Shown in pieces: positions 45,542 through 54,419 of a DNA stretch of 64,000 nt. The stretch spans positions 126,501 through 190,500 of the forward strand of contig NZ_QEWQ01000003.1 of assembly GCF_003121845.1 (NCBI RefSeq), written 5' to 3'. The stretch's first letter is position 1; each line of letters begins with the position of its first letter. The position numbers and the translations under genes are program-made. The notes beneath the pieces were generated by a model that had not been told where the DNA came from, did no database searches, and saw only the letters and a program-made list of their open reading frames with translations. Origin of the DNA: Ignatzschineria ureiclastica (GTDB lineage Bacteria > Pseudomonadota > Gammaproteobacteria > Cardiobacteriales > Wohlfahrtiimonadaceae).

Positions 45542-47479
45542 CTACTTCAACTCCGAACCTAATAGCGATTGCTTAGCGATATGCGGTTTCATTTTTCCCA
45601 TTACGTGCATTTCACAAGGGCGACAGTTAAATTTGAGCGTGTACTCTTCCCCTTTGTGTGAAAGGGTTAGCGGCGTTGGTTTAACCTGTCCTTGTACACC
45701 GGTTACGCCGATAGTCTGTTTAGGGCAGAGATTATAAGAGAAGCGAAGACAATGTTTCGTGATCATTACCGGCACTTCGCCAAGTTCTTCGTGGGCTTCA
45801 TAGGCCGGCTCAATCATCTTCACGCCGTGTTTAAAGTAGAATTCTCTCGCTTTATCATTATAAACATTCGCTAGGAAACTGAGCTCCTCAAAGGGGAAAA
45901 CTGCAGGCGGATCCACCGGCGCTTTACGACTCCCACGAACATAATTGTGGCGAATCGCCTCCTCTAAGGCTTCAATCGCTTCCCGGCGTAATTGATTAAT
46001 CATACTCACCGGAATAAAGGGGATTTCAGAGAGCTGAATCTGATGATCGAGTAATAAGAAACCACTGCCCCCAAATTTCTGTAAATTCTTCTCTAACGTC
46101 GCAAGCCCTTTTTCAGGATCTTTCGCTAATTCAAACTTCCCAGATAGAGTTGCATACCCATAATGCCCCTCCGGCGTAAAGAGCTCAAGGCGATAGTCCG
46201 CTTCATCTTGACTAAAGATCAGAGAAACCTCTAATAGGCGTTCTGCCGAATCTTTGGTTAATAGCTGACTCCAGACTTGATCGTGATTGCGATTAAGCGG
46301 ATGTTTTTTCTGAATATTCGCTCGCTCTGTAACAAACTCTGCCGGCATCTCATTGGGATATACGAGATAATGATTCTCCCCAATTTTATCCGCTCGATTA
46401 ACGGCAAATCCTACTACTTCCCGCTTAATTTGAATATTGAGTCCATCACCATTAGCCAAGGGTTCTGTGGTTTTCACTTCAATAAAGTTCTTTTTGACAT
46501 CCAAAATATGCCCAATAGGTAAGCCGACAAATTTAGGCGAATCAAAAGCGCCAATATCCCCCTTACGAGCATTGACAAAATAATCGGTACTGCCACGATT
46601 AAAGGTCTTATCAGGATTGGGCTCAAAATGATGAATCACTTTGCCATAAGAGGCTCGCGTAAAGGCCGGATTTTGTTCCATATAGCGATCTAATAGACGG
46701 CGATAGTGAGCAGTGATATTTTTCACATAGGCCATATCTTTATAGCGCCCTTCAATTTTGAATGAGCGAATCCCTGCTTCAATAAGCGCATCAATATTAT
46801 TCGATTGATTATTATCTTTCATCGACAATAGATGTTTATCAAAAGCAATCACCCGCCCTTCACTATCTTTGAGGGTATAAGGAAGACGACAGGCTTGTGA
46901 GCAATCACCCCGATTGGCCGAACGTCCTGTTTCTGCGTGTGAGATATAACATTGTCCCGAGAATGCCACACAGAGCGCGCCGTGAACAAAAAATTCTAAT
47001 GCGGTATCAGGACGCGCCTCGTGAATCGCCCGTATCTCTTTAAGGCTTAATTCCCGGGCAAGTACCAATTGAGAGAAGCCCACATCGGCCATAAACTTCG
47101 CTTTATCCAATGTGCGAATATCTGTTTGGGTTGATGCGTGTAGCTCAATCGGCGGTAGATCGAGTTCAAGCAAGCCCATATCCTGAATAATCAGCGAATC
47201 TACGCCGGCATCGTAGAGTTCATAGATCAATTTACGGGCCGATTCCAACTCGTTATCGTGCAAAATGGTATTGAGTGCAATAAAGACCTTCGCATTAAAA
47301 CGATGTGCAAAGTCCGTTAAACGCGCAATCTCGGCAACATCATTCTCCGCCGCGTGCCGAGCACCAAATTCAGGTCCACCAAGATAGACTGCATCAGCGC
47401 CGTGAATAATCGCCGCTCTTGCAATTTCAGTATTACGGGCAGGACTTAATAACTCTAATTCGTGGGATAAAAGGCTCAT
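45542..47479 (-). CDS. rlhA: 23S rRNA C2501 hydroxylase RlhA (YdcP), U32 peptidase-like
   Basis: RlhA (YdcP) belongs to the U32 peptidase-like family and hydroxylates C2501 of 23S rRNA. The 645-residue length matches RlhA (653) and not TrhP/YegQ (~453). The radical-type Cys cluster is visible in GALCVAFSGQCYISHAETGRSANRGDCSQACRLPY. The C-terminal DUF3656-like half is present, with another Cys set near the end (CLRFSYNLCPKQ ... CRPCEMH). It lies 33 bp beyond the helicase remnant, so it marks the right edge of the island. Confidence 0.9.
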   Translation of the reverse strand: MSLLSHELELLSPARNTEIARAAIIHGADAVYLGGPEFGARHAAENDVAEIARLTDFAHRFNAKVFIALNTILHDNELESARKLIYELYDAGVDSLIIQDMGLLELDLPPIELHASTQTDIRTLDKAKFMADVGFSQLVLARELSLKEIRAIHEARPDTALEFFVHGALCVAFSGQCYISHAETGRSANRGDCSQACRLPYTLKDSEGRVIAFDKHLLSMKDNNQSNNIDALIEAGIRSFKIEGRYKDMAYVKNITAHYRRLLDRYMEQNPAFTRASYGKVIHHFEPNPDKTFNRGSTDYFVNARKGDIGAFDSPKFVGLPIGHILDVKKNFIEVKTTEPLANGDGLNIQIKREVVGFAVNRADKIGENHYLVYPNEMPAEFVTERANIQKKHPLNRNHDQVWSQLLTKDSAERLLEVSLIFSQDEADYRLELFTPEGHYGYATLSGKFELAKDPEKGLATLEKNLQKFGGSGFLLLDHQIQLSEIPFIPVSMINQLRREAIEALEEAIRHNYVRGSRKAPVDPPAVFPFEELSFLANVYNDKAREFYFKHGVKMIEPAYEAHEELGEVPVMITKHCLRFSYNLCPKQTIGVTGVQGQVKPTPLTLSHKGEEYTLKFNCRPCEMHVMGKMKPHIAKQSLLGSELK

Positions 47480-47570
47480 CTTTCTCGCTACAACTCAAAT
47501 AGGATTTAATAATCGGATTTACTAATAAAATTTCAATCACACTCAAAATAAAATAGTGGCAGATCAATTA

Positions 47571-47600
47571 GAAAGATCCCACAAATTGCGGGATCTTCTA
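47571..47600 (-). terminator. Terminator of the ferric-reductase-like gene (minus strand)
   Basis: AAGATCCC / GGGATCTT stem with a nine-base loop, followed on the minus strand by TCTAATTG, a modest U run. It lies 110 bp past the gene. Confidence 0.6.
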
Positions 47601-47710
47601 CTGATACTCTATGCGCTATAGGATACTAAGAATCGAGAAAGTTTGCAGATTTTTAGACTCCTTCAAGAGATCATTCTCTTGATCAATCCATTCTCATTAA
47701 GAGACCGCCA

Positions 47711-49027
47711 TTACCGCATTTCAAAATATTCACAATGCAGATAACGGTGCGGTGCTAATCCTTTAAGGGATAGTTGTCGACTAATCGCCTTGGCAATGCC
47801 GGTCGGACCACAGAACCAAACTGAAGTATCGGCATCAAAAGGCAGTGTTGCAAAATCTAAATGTCCTTGATCATCACTATAGTGCAGATGTAATGTCACA
47901 TTCGCCTTTTCCGCAAGCGCTTGTAATTCCGTTAACATCAGTGCTTCCTCTGAATTACGAACCAAATAATAGAGGGTAATCGCTTTTTGACGACTCTCTA
48001 GTTGCTGATTGTCTCGTTGTAAAGATTCTAACCAAGCGATAAAAGGGGTAATTCCAACACCACCGGCAACCCAGAGCTGTTTGGGAAGCGTCGAGCTCAT
48101 CGAGAAGAATCGACCATAAGGGCCTTCAATAATCAGTTCATCGCCCACTTGCCAACGCTTAGATATTTTCCGCGTATAATGCCCTAGCGCTTTGATTGCA
48201 AAACAGATCGTCTGATCTTTGCGAGTCATCGATGCGATTGTGAAAGGATGTTTCTCCCGATATCGAGGATGCTGTACAAAGGCATATTGTCCCGCTTGAT
48301 GATTCCAATCTCTCGGCATCTCACAAGTGACTACCGCCGTTTTAGCGACAAAGTCGAGCTCCGTAATCGTCGCTTGATAACGGCGTTTTTGACCAATTCG
48401 CCCCAATATCGCAATGATCGCACTATAGATCCCAAACGCCATTAAGAGCAACATCACAATCCCAACCGGTTCAGTCCAATAACGCGCCGGCGATAAGACT
48501 AAAGCGTGAAAGACAACGCCGATAAAAAAGAGCCCCATCAATTTATGAAGCAAGCGCCAAAAGCGATAAGGGAAACGTTTTAAGAGCGTAATCACCAACA
48601 TAATGACAAAGGCGTAGAAGAGAATCTCCCCCATATCTTTTGCTAGAGATTGCATTCCATCGAAAATCCATAATTTCGGATCTTTCGGCTTGGGACCTTG
48701 TTCAAAAAAAGGTTTTAAGATTCCTTTACTGAGCTTCATCCCATAATGCAATATCACAAAGACAATGGACCAAATTCCAAGCCATTTATGGGCATAATAG
48801 ATCTTATCCATTCCGCCAAAGAGCCACTCTAATTTCGGCGGACGAAGCGCTAAAATCATAATAATCCCCATTGGAATAAAGGCGAGTATCCCTGTTAAAT
48901 TGATCAACTCCTTGCGCCAGAGCCAAACGCCCCAATCAGAAGCTTGAAACCGAAACAGCACATCTACGCCCCATAGTAGTAGTGCAAATAGGAAAATGGT
49001 AATAATGATTGTTTTCTCACGACGCAT
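47711..49027 (-). CDS. Ferric reductase-like transmembrane flavoprotein
   Basis: A 438-residue protein. The N-terminal ~210 residues hold about six membrane helices with a heme-binding ferric reductase core (YAHKWLGIWSIVFVILHYG, RLLHKLMGLFFIGVVFHAL, with spaced His). The C-terminal half has an FAD-binding domain (HPFTIASM) and NAD-binding GGVGITPFIAWL and WFCGPTGIA. It would move electrons from NAD(P)H across the membrane to a periplasmic acceptor, perhaps ferric chelates. A Fur-like sequence near 49205 is possible upstream. Confidence 0.85.
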   Translation of the reverse strand: MRREKTIIITIFLFALLLWGVDVLFRFQASDWGVWLWRKELINLTGILAFIPMGIIMILALRPPKLEWLFGGMDKIYYAHKWLGIWSIVFVILHYGMKLSKGILKPFFEQGPKPKDPKLWIFDGMQSLAKDMGEILFYAFVIMLVITLLKRFPYRFWRLLHKLMGLFFIGVVFHALVLSPARYWTEPVGIVMLLLMAFGIYSAIIAILGRIGQKRRYQATITELDFVAKTAVVTCEMPRDWNHQAGQYAFVQHPRYREKHPFTIASMTRKDQTICFAIKALGHYTRKISKRWQVGDELIIEGPYGRFFSMSSTLPKQLWVAGGVGITPFIAWLESLQRDNQQLESRQKAITLYYLVRNSEEALMLTELQALAEKANVTLHLHYSDDQGHLDFATLPFDADTSVWFCGPTGIAKAISRQLSLKGLAPHRYLHCEYFEMR

Positions 49028-49267
49028 AAGGGTCTCTCTATTATTATGATTTTTGAAAGTATTTTCTGAAGTTTTAGATTAAAACGTGAATCTTAAGAAA
49101 TACTTAAAATAAAAATGGAAATACCATTATAACTATCTATTTTTAAATATCTTTTTATGAAAATAGTTCTCAATAAATAATAAGAGTGATTCGTAATTTT
49201 ATTTGAGAATGTTTGAGAATGATCGCAGATGATTGCGATATTTTTATCCCCCTTTTATCTTCATCCA

Positions 49268-49303
49268 GAAAAAGAGCTAAAAATCGTGAAGATCTTTAGC
49301 TCT
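49268..49303 (-). terminator. Terminator of the decarboxylase gene, beyond MITE copy 5
   Basis: AGAGCTAAA / TTTAGCTCT nine-bp stem, followed by TTTTTCT on the minus strand. It lies 220 bp past the stop codon, with MITE copy 5 between. Confidence 0.88.
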
Positions 49304-49307
49304 CGTA

Positions 49308-49483
49308 TATCGTCAATTGGGTTTACAAAAAAATGGTTTTTAAGCAATTCGTATGCGATTTTAAAAAGAAGATAAAACTGTTCTAAACAACGCTTGCAAG
49401 ATGCCGGATAGAACAGCTTCCTTACCTTGATCAGCTGATGCTCCGGCATTGAAATAATGCTTATTTTGAACCCCTTTTTTATA
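49308..49483 (-). repeat. MITE copy 5 (degenerate ends)
   Basis: Minus-strand copy of about 176 bp. The core (TTGCAAG, ATGCCGGATAGAACAG, GATCAGCTGATGCTCCGGCAT) is well kept; both ends are worn (TATCGTCAATTGGG and TTGAACCCCTTTTTTATA). It lies between the decarboxylase stop and its terminator. Confidence 0.8.
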
Positions 49484-49522
49484 TTCTGCGCCCCATCTAT
49501 CAATCCTGCCCATCAAATGCTG

Positions 49523-52231
49523 TTAATCAACCTTGTGATAAGCTTGAATTAATTGTAAACCACGCGCTTCATCATAACCGTGAATCTCTTTCACATCGAG
49601 TTTACGCATAAAATCAATCGCATCTTGGGTAATTACCTGCCCCGGCACTAAGATCGGGAACCCCGGCGGATAAGGGATGACCATCTTCGCGGAAATCATC
49701 TCAGGTCCATTGATCAGGCGCTGATCACACTCCTCGCTACAAAGCTTAATATAATCACACTGCTCGGCATCCCAACTCGCGAAAAAGGCGGTACGAATAT
49801 CACCCTCTACGGCAACTTCGCCGGCGACATCTTCCCGATATTGTGGGGCGAAATGGCTAAAGTTAGGTAGATCAGGCACATCTTCCATTAAACTTGCCAC
49901 TTTCTCCTCAAAGAGCGCCACAAAATCAGGGCCGGAATGCCGTATCTGCTCCTCAATCTCAAGCGAGATTGTTAAGAGTACATTAATGAGATGCGCCACA
50001 TCACTACGGGTATTATTGATATTTGATTGAATCAGAATTGAATTTCGAGAGGTTTTATTCACCTGAATATTAAAGCGATCAGCTAAGAGATTCTTAAATT
50101 CCGTCCCATTTAACCCCGCACGACCACACACCAAGGTCATTCTTGTGGGATCTAAGAAGAACTCATCCTCGGCAATACTCTGCGCTAAGCTGTGCCAATT
50201 ATCTTTGGTAGCAAAATAATCCGCATAGCCCGTCACCCGAAGCTCAGGCGGAATCATCTCCGCCGGCGTTAAGATTGAGAAATATTTAGCAATCACAGGA
50301 TGATTGGCAATTTGGGTCCGAATATCTAAGGCGATCTGTAACGCATTAGATACCAAGCGATACCCTTCAAGCTCCATCTGCCGGCGGGCAAGATCCAACG
50401 TTGCAATAATTTGTTGATTGGGGCTTGTAGTTGCGTGGGTAAAAATCGCCTCTTTCAATTGTGGTTCAATGGCATAAAATTGCACATCTTTTACCAATAT
50501 CATCGATGCTTGTCGCAGTGCCGAGAGCGATTTATGTGTTGAGTTTGTCTGATAAACCCGAATTTTCACCTGCTTTGGATCAGGAATTAGGCGAGTATTG
50601 AGCAATACTTCATCGCTAGGATTCTCCCCTAACTGTAACTGCTGTGCCCGATAGCTCTCTTCTGCTTTTGCAGTTTGTAGCCAATATTCGATATCTTCTG
50701 CCGCACCCATCGCCGTACGAGGCCGTAAAAATGGGGACCAATGCGCAAATCCAAACCACGCTTCATCCCACAAGAACACCAAATCAGGCTTAATCGCTAA
50801 ACACTCTTCCATCACTCGGCGCGTATTATAGACGTGACCATCAAAAGTACAGTTAGTTAAATCGACCACTTTAACCCGATCTAACTTCCCTTCTCGTTTG
50901 AGATTTAAGAGCGCCCGTTTAATCTCAATGAGCGGAACTGCCCCATACATCGAGTATTCCCTCATTGGGTACGCTTCCACATAATAAGGTTTCAATCCGC
51001 CTAACACCATCGCATAGTGGTGAGATTTATGGCAATTTCGATCCACTACAATAATATCGCCGGGCTTCGCTATCGCCATTAGCACAATCTTATTAGAGGT
51101 ACTTGTACCATTCGTGACAAAGTAGCAATGGTCAGCACCAAAGGCTCGCGCCGCTTTCTCTTGGGCAATCTTAATATTACCGGTGGGTTCTAAGAGACTA
51201 TCTAACCCGCCTGTTGTCGCCGAGGATTCCGCTAAGAAGAGATTTTTACCATAAAATTCTCCCATATCGCTAATCCAATCCGAATTAAAGATCGACTTCC
51301 CTCGGGCAATGGGTAATGCGTGGAAAGTACTAATCGGCCGCTTGGTATACTCTTTGAGATTGTCAAAGAAAGGCGTTTGATAACGATCACGAATGCCCTC
51401 CAAAATCGAAAGATGCAGATCTAACACATCTTCAGAAGCATAGATAATTCGGCGAATCTGCTGTGCTCTCTCATCGCTTGATACTTCCTCTGAATAGCGA
51501 TCAGAAACGAGATAGAGATCTAACTCAGGGCGATAATGGCTCAAGGTATCCACTAATTGCAAGGCTAAATGCGCTTCATCCGTTTGATCTACTTGCCCAT
51601 CTAAATGGGTCAAGGCCGGCAATAAAAAAGGAACCGGATGCTTAGCGTCATAATCAATATTATCGTAGATAATCACGCTATTGATATTGCCATTGAGAAT
51701 CACCGCAGAATAGGCATCTTGATAGCTCTCTACGTAGACAATTTCATAGATAAAATCATCTTCATTTCGGCGTTGCTCCATAAAATCTTCGAGTAACGAT
51801 TCTGCATAGCGATGTTGATTACTCGCCACGACTAAAACTTCAAAGTAAGGACGATTATGATGCCCCTGCTTTTTACGCTCCCGCTCCTCAGAATGAAGCT
51901 GAAACTCATTGGGCGTGTAATCTTCCGATTTATAATCCCGCGTTAAAATCGCCAAAGAGACTTCAGAGATCAAGGTTTCCGCTAATTCACTATCATCTTC
52001 CTCAATCGCTTCTTCGATTTGCGCAAGTAGTTTCGCGCCGGGGAAAGCATAAAATGTCTCAAGATTGGCTAATTTAGCAAACTCTCGTAACACCGCTTCA
52101 TTGGTAATGGTTTGATGTTGCCATTGCTGTACTGTTTCCAATAGTTGTCGCCAAAGATCTGGGCGAATCATCCCTACGGCAAAGGCCGAATCTTCAGGTT
52201 CTATACGAGACATTTGCGGTTGCTGTTCCAT
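49523..52231 (-). CDS. Orn/Lys/Arg decarboxylase, PLP-dependent, unusually long
   Basis: A fold-type I decarboxylase of the CadA/AdiA/SpeC group that makes polyamines or counters acid. A wing domain (about residues 130-250) precedes the PLP domain with FVTNGTSTSNKIV, CHKSHHYAM, Asp489 in LWDEAWFGFAHW, and the PLP Lys567 in NSTHKSLS. The C-terminal domain follows. At 902 residues it exceeds the usual 710-755, with an N-terminal extension of about 100 and an insert of ~55 (503-560) just before the PLP lysine. The substrate is not decided by the sequence. It is monocistronic. Confidence 0.88.
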   Translation of the reverse strand: MEQQPQMSRIEPEDSAFAVGMIRPDLWRQLLETVQQWQHQTITNEAVLREFAKLANLETFYAFPGAKLLAQIEEAIEEDDSELAETLISEVSLAILTRDYKSEDYTPNEFQLHSEERERKKQGHHNRPYFEVLVVASNQHRYAESLLEDFMEQRRNEDDFIYEIVYVESYQDAYSAVILNGNINSVIIYDNIDYDAKHPVPFLLPALTHLDGQVDQTDEAHLALQLVDTLSHYRPELDLYLVSDRYSEEVSSDERAQQIRRIIYASEDVLDLHLSILEGIRDRYQTPFFDNLKEYTKRPISTFHALPIARGKSIFNSDWISDMGEFYGKNLFLAESSATTGGLDSLLEPTGNIKIAQEKAARAFGADHCYFVTNGTSTSNKIVLMAIAKPGDIIVVDRNCHKSHHYAMVLGGLKPYYVEAYPMREYSMYGAVPLIEIKRALLNLKREGKLDRVKVVDLTNCTFDGHVYNTRRVMEECLAIKPDLVFLWDEAWFGFAHWSPFLRPRTAMGAAEDIEYWLQTAKAEESYRAQQLQLGENPSDEVLLNTRLIPDPKQVKIRVYQTNSTHKSLSALRQASMILVKDVQFYAIEPQLKEAIFTHATTSPNQQIIATLDLARRQMELEGYRLVSNALQIALDIRTQIANHPVIAKYFSILTPAEMIPPELRVTGYADYFATKDNWHSLAQSIAEDEFFLDPTRMTLVCGRAGLNGTEFKNLLADRFNIQVNKTSRNSILIQSNINNTRSDVAHLINVLLTISLEIEEQIRHSGPDFVALFEEKVASLMEDVPDLPNFSHFAPQYREDVAGEVAVEGDIRTAFFASWDAEQCDYIKLCSEECDQRLINGPEMISAKMVIPYPPGFPILVPGQVITQDAIDFMRKLDVKEIHGYDEARGLQLIQAYHKVD

Positions 52232-52299
52232 CTATGATCCTTTTCCTCTGATACCTAATCGGATATTAGGTCAATCAATCGTTACGGTAAAATGTGATT

Positions 52300-52428
52300 T
52301 ATAGTAATGTCGGTTCAAAATAAGCTTATTTAAATTCCGGCGAATCGGCTGTAATAAGTAAGGAAGCGATTATCCGGCATATTGCAAGTGTTGTTTAAAA
52401 CCAGTTCCCTTAAACCAAATTTACTATA
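52300..52428 (+). repeat. MITE copy 6 (129 bp, internal deletion)
   Basis: Starts TATAGTAATGTCGGTTCAAA and ends CCTTAAACCAAATTTACTATA, both ends intact. It lacks about 50 bp of the right-hand interior found in copy 7. It lies upstream of the decarboxylase gene, where the promoter would be expected. Confidence 0.88.
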
Positions 52429-52561
52429 AAATTAATTCATTAAGCGCACTATTATAACACCCTTATTTCAGAGAACAGGGGTTTGATCTGACTATTATAA
52501 ATCGCTCTGATACCGATCACGATTCCTGCCTTTGATCAGCTGTATGACATCCCTCATTACA

Positions 52562-52588
52562 TAAAAAGAGCACCCTAAGGTGCCCTTA
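52562..52588 (-). terminator. Terminator of the ankyrin gene, beyond MITE copy 7
   Basis: AGGGCACC / GGTGCTCT stem with a TTA loop, then TTTTTAT on the minus strand. It lies 195 bp past the ankyrin stop, with MITE copy 7 between. Confidence 0.85.
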
Positions 52589-52600
52589 AACGTCTCAACT

Positions 52601-52780
52601 TATAGTAATGTCGGTTCAAAATAAGCTGATTCAAATGCCGGCGCATCAGCTGATCGAGGCGAGGAAGCTATTCTATTCGGCATCTTGCAAGTGTTGTTGA
52701 ATACGGTTTGATATTCTTTTAAAGTGCCACTAGCGACATAAAAAACATTTTTCTTATTTTCTTAAACCACATTGACTATA
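52601..52780 (+). repeat. MITE copy 7 (180 bp, full length)
   Basis: Best full-length copy for comparison: TATAGTAATGTCGGTTCAAA at the left, GCCGGCGCATCAGCTGATCG and TCGGCATCTTGCAAGTGTTG in the core, CTTAAACCACATTGACTATA at the right. The right end stops 3 bp from the ankyrin stop codon, the same spacing as copy 1 to its gene. Confidence 0.9.
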
Positions 52781-52783
52781 AAA

Positions 52784-53569
52784 TCATTGCGCTTGGCAAG
52801 AGGTATTGCCGGTACGATGATTGATCGCACCATTTTTAATTAAGAGTTGTTGCATCTCCTCATAGCCATTTTGGCAAGCATAGCTTAAAGCGCTCTGATT
52901 ATAAGAGGGGCGCGCAGGATTCGTTTCTGTGGTGACTTTATTAAGATCAGCCCCTTGATCGATAAGATATTGCACCACATCTAACCGGTTATTGCTCGCC
53001 GCTACCATCACTAATGATTCACCATCATCTTCATAAGAAGTATCGTTAATATCATATTGATCTTTCAATGCTTCGTGTAGCTTCTTCACGATATTGACAT
53101 TTTTCCCTAATACCGCTGATTTAAGCGTATGATAAACATCACCTTTATCGGTCGCCCAAAGATTCGCATCATTCGCTAACAGGAAATCCACCATATCTTC
53201 ATAACCAATAAATGCAGCCCAACCAAGCGCCGTTTGATCAAGGCTTCCCACATCTTTCGCCTCAATATCTTGCCCATTAGCCACCATTGCTTTAACAGTA
53301 TCAAGATCGCCCCGCTTCACCGCATCAAACCACTTTGCATCAGGGCCTGTTGACGGCGTAGTATAGAATACGCGATGCTTTAATTTGGTATCGCTCGCAA
53401 TATCTTGCATCTCTTCTAAAGTATAGCGAAAACTCCCCGCTTGCGCTTCAAGCGCCGTCGGCGCTACTTCAATAACCTCTACCGCTGTCGTTGCTTCCTG
53501 TGCATTCACTGTCAACATCAACGACATTACGGCGGTCGCTAACAGGCTCTTCATTGCTACTTTTTTCAT
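52784..53569 (-). CDS. Exported ankyrin-repeat protein
   Basis: A 261-residue protein with a Sec signal peptide (MKKVAMKSLLATAVMSLMLTVNA, cleavage near residue 23) and four to five ankyrin repeats between about residues 80 and 250, for example DQTALGWAAFIGYEDMVDFLLANDANLWATD and LVMVAASNNRLDVVQYLIDQGADLN. Ankyrin repeats bind proteins; periplasmic members protect or inhibit other proteins (AnkB-type, beside catalase, in some bacteria). No partner gene is adjacent here, so the role is open. Confidence 0.87.
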   Translation of the reverse strand: MKKVAMKSLLATAVMSLMLTVNAQEATTAVEVIEVAPTALEAQAGSFRYTLEEMQDIASDTKLKHRVFYTTPSTGPDAKWFDAVKRGDLDTVKAMVANGQDIEAKDVGSLDQTALGWAAFIGYEDMVDFLLANDANLWATDKGDVYHTLKSAVLGKNVNIVKKLHEALKDQYDINDTSYEDDGESLVMVAASNNRLDVVQYLIDQGADLNKVTTETNPARPSYNQSALSYACQNGYEEMQQLLIKNGAINHRTGNTSCQAQ

Positions 53570-53794
53570 AAATTAACCTCTCTAATTTTAATATTAAATA
53601 CAACAATATTGACTAATTAGTAACTTTAGGCATACATATCGATTCAATATTTTTATAACGTTACGCACTACCATTGAATTATTTCAAGATAACACAGCTT
53701 TCATCAAGATACTCATTCGATATAGAAAATCTCTTACTCCTCAAAGGAGCAGATAAACTTTTTTCACTTATTTTAAATCTAAATTTACCTTTAA
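53570..53794. other. Gap between the divergent ankyrin and dehydrogenase genes
   Basis: AT-rich sequence without ORFs or clear repeats. It must hold both promoters; only the TTGAC-N4-GTCAA palindrome on its right is distinctive. Confidence 0.4.
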
Positions 53795-53808
53795 TTGACA
53801 AAGGTCAA
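53795..53808 (+). promoter_or_regulatory. FNR/Dnr-like palindrome before the dehydrogenase operon
   Basis: TTGAC-AAAG-GTCAA is a perfect palindrome close to the FNR/Anr/Dnr box (TTGAT-N4-ATCAA). It lies 73 bp before the first gene of the operon. TTGACA here, with TGTTAA 17 bp downstream, could also be the promoter. Confidence 0.45.
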
Positions 53809-53880
53809 TATTTGCTTTGTTAAGCTCATAGATACAAAAAACATTATTATCTTAATAACAAAAATGGAGCAGAATCGATT

Positions 53881-54393
53881 ATGAATCACGATATTCCAAA
53901 CGATACTTCCCGTCGAAAATTTTTGATAAGTGGATGTGCTGTATCTGCCATGATGCTGTTACCCTCGTTAACATTTGCACAATCCTCCTCTAATCAAGAT
54001 GCCGATCTACAACTTGCTAATTTTCTAACCAATAAAACGCTTGATCCTCAATTAGTCCATCGAGCCTTTGATGCCTTATCCAAGGCCGATAGTACATTCC
54101 GTACAAGCGCTTTGGAGCTTTCAGCTTATATTCAAGATAAAGGTTTCTCAAATATCGATGCTTTAAAAAATGATGCACTTTTTAAGCAACTACATGAGAA
54201 AACTGCCAAAGATATCATCTCTGTTTTCTACCTTGGTTATGCCGGAACCCCCATCCAACAACGAGCACATGATGGTGTTCAATTCGTCACATACACTGAA
54301 ATTGAGACATTTAAACTAACGCAAAAATATACCCCCATTCCTGGTTACTCTCGCTGGACTACCAACTATTGGGCAACACTACCTAAAGCGTAA
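53881..54393 (+). CDS. FAD sugar/alcohol dehydrogenase, small (gamma) subunit, Tat-exported
   Basis: The 170-residue small subunit of a membrane-bound FAD dehydrogenase (sorbitol/gluconate/glucose dehydrogenase family). Its N terminus SRRKFLISGCAVSAMMLLPS is a twin-arginine signal that would carry the folded FAD subunit to the periplasm with it. The C-terminal part (YVGYAGTP-like YLGYAGTPIQQ, YTPIPGYSRWTTNYWATLP) is conserved. It is first in a three-gene operon, 26 bp before the FAD subunit. GGAGCAG is upstream of the ATG. Confidence 0.87.
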   Translation: MNHDIPNDTSRRKFLISGCAVSAMMLLPSLTFAQSSSNQDADLQLANFLTNKTLDPQLVHRAFDALSKADSTFRTSALELSAYIQDKGFSNIDALKNDALFKQLHEKTAKDIISVFYLGYAGTPIQQRAHDGVQFVTYTEIETFKLTQKYTPIPGYSRWTTNYWATLPKA

Positions 54394-54419
54394 TCAATTT
54401 CAATATAGGATATAGAACA

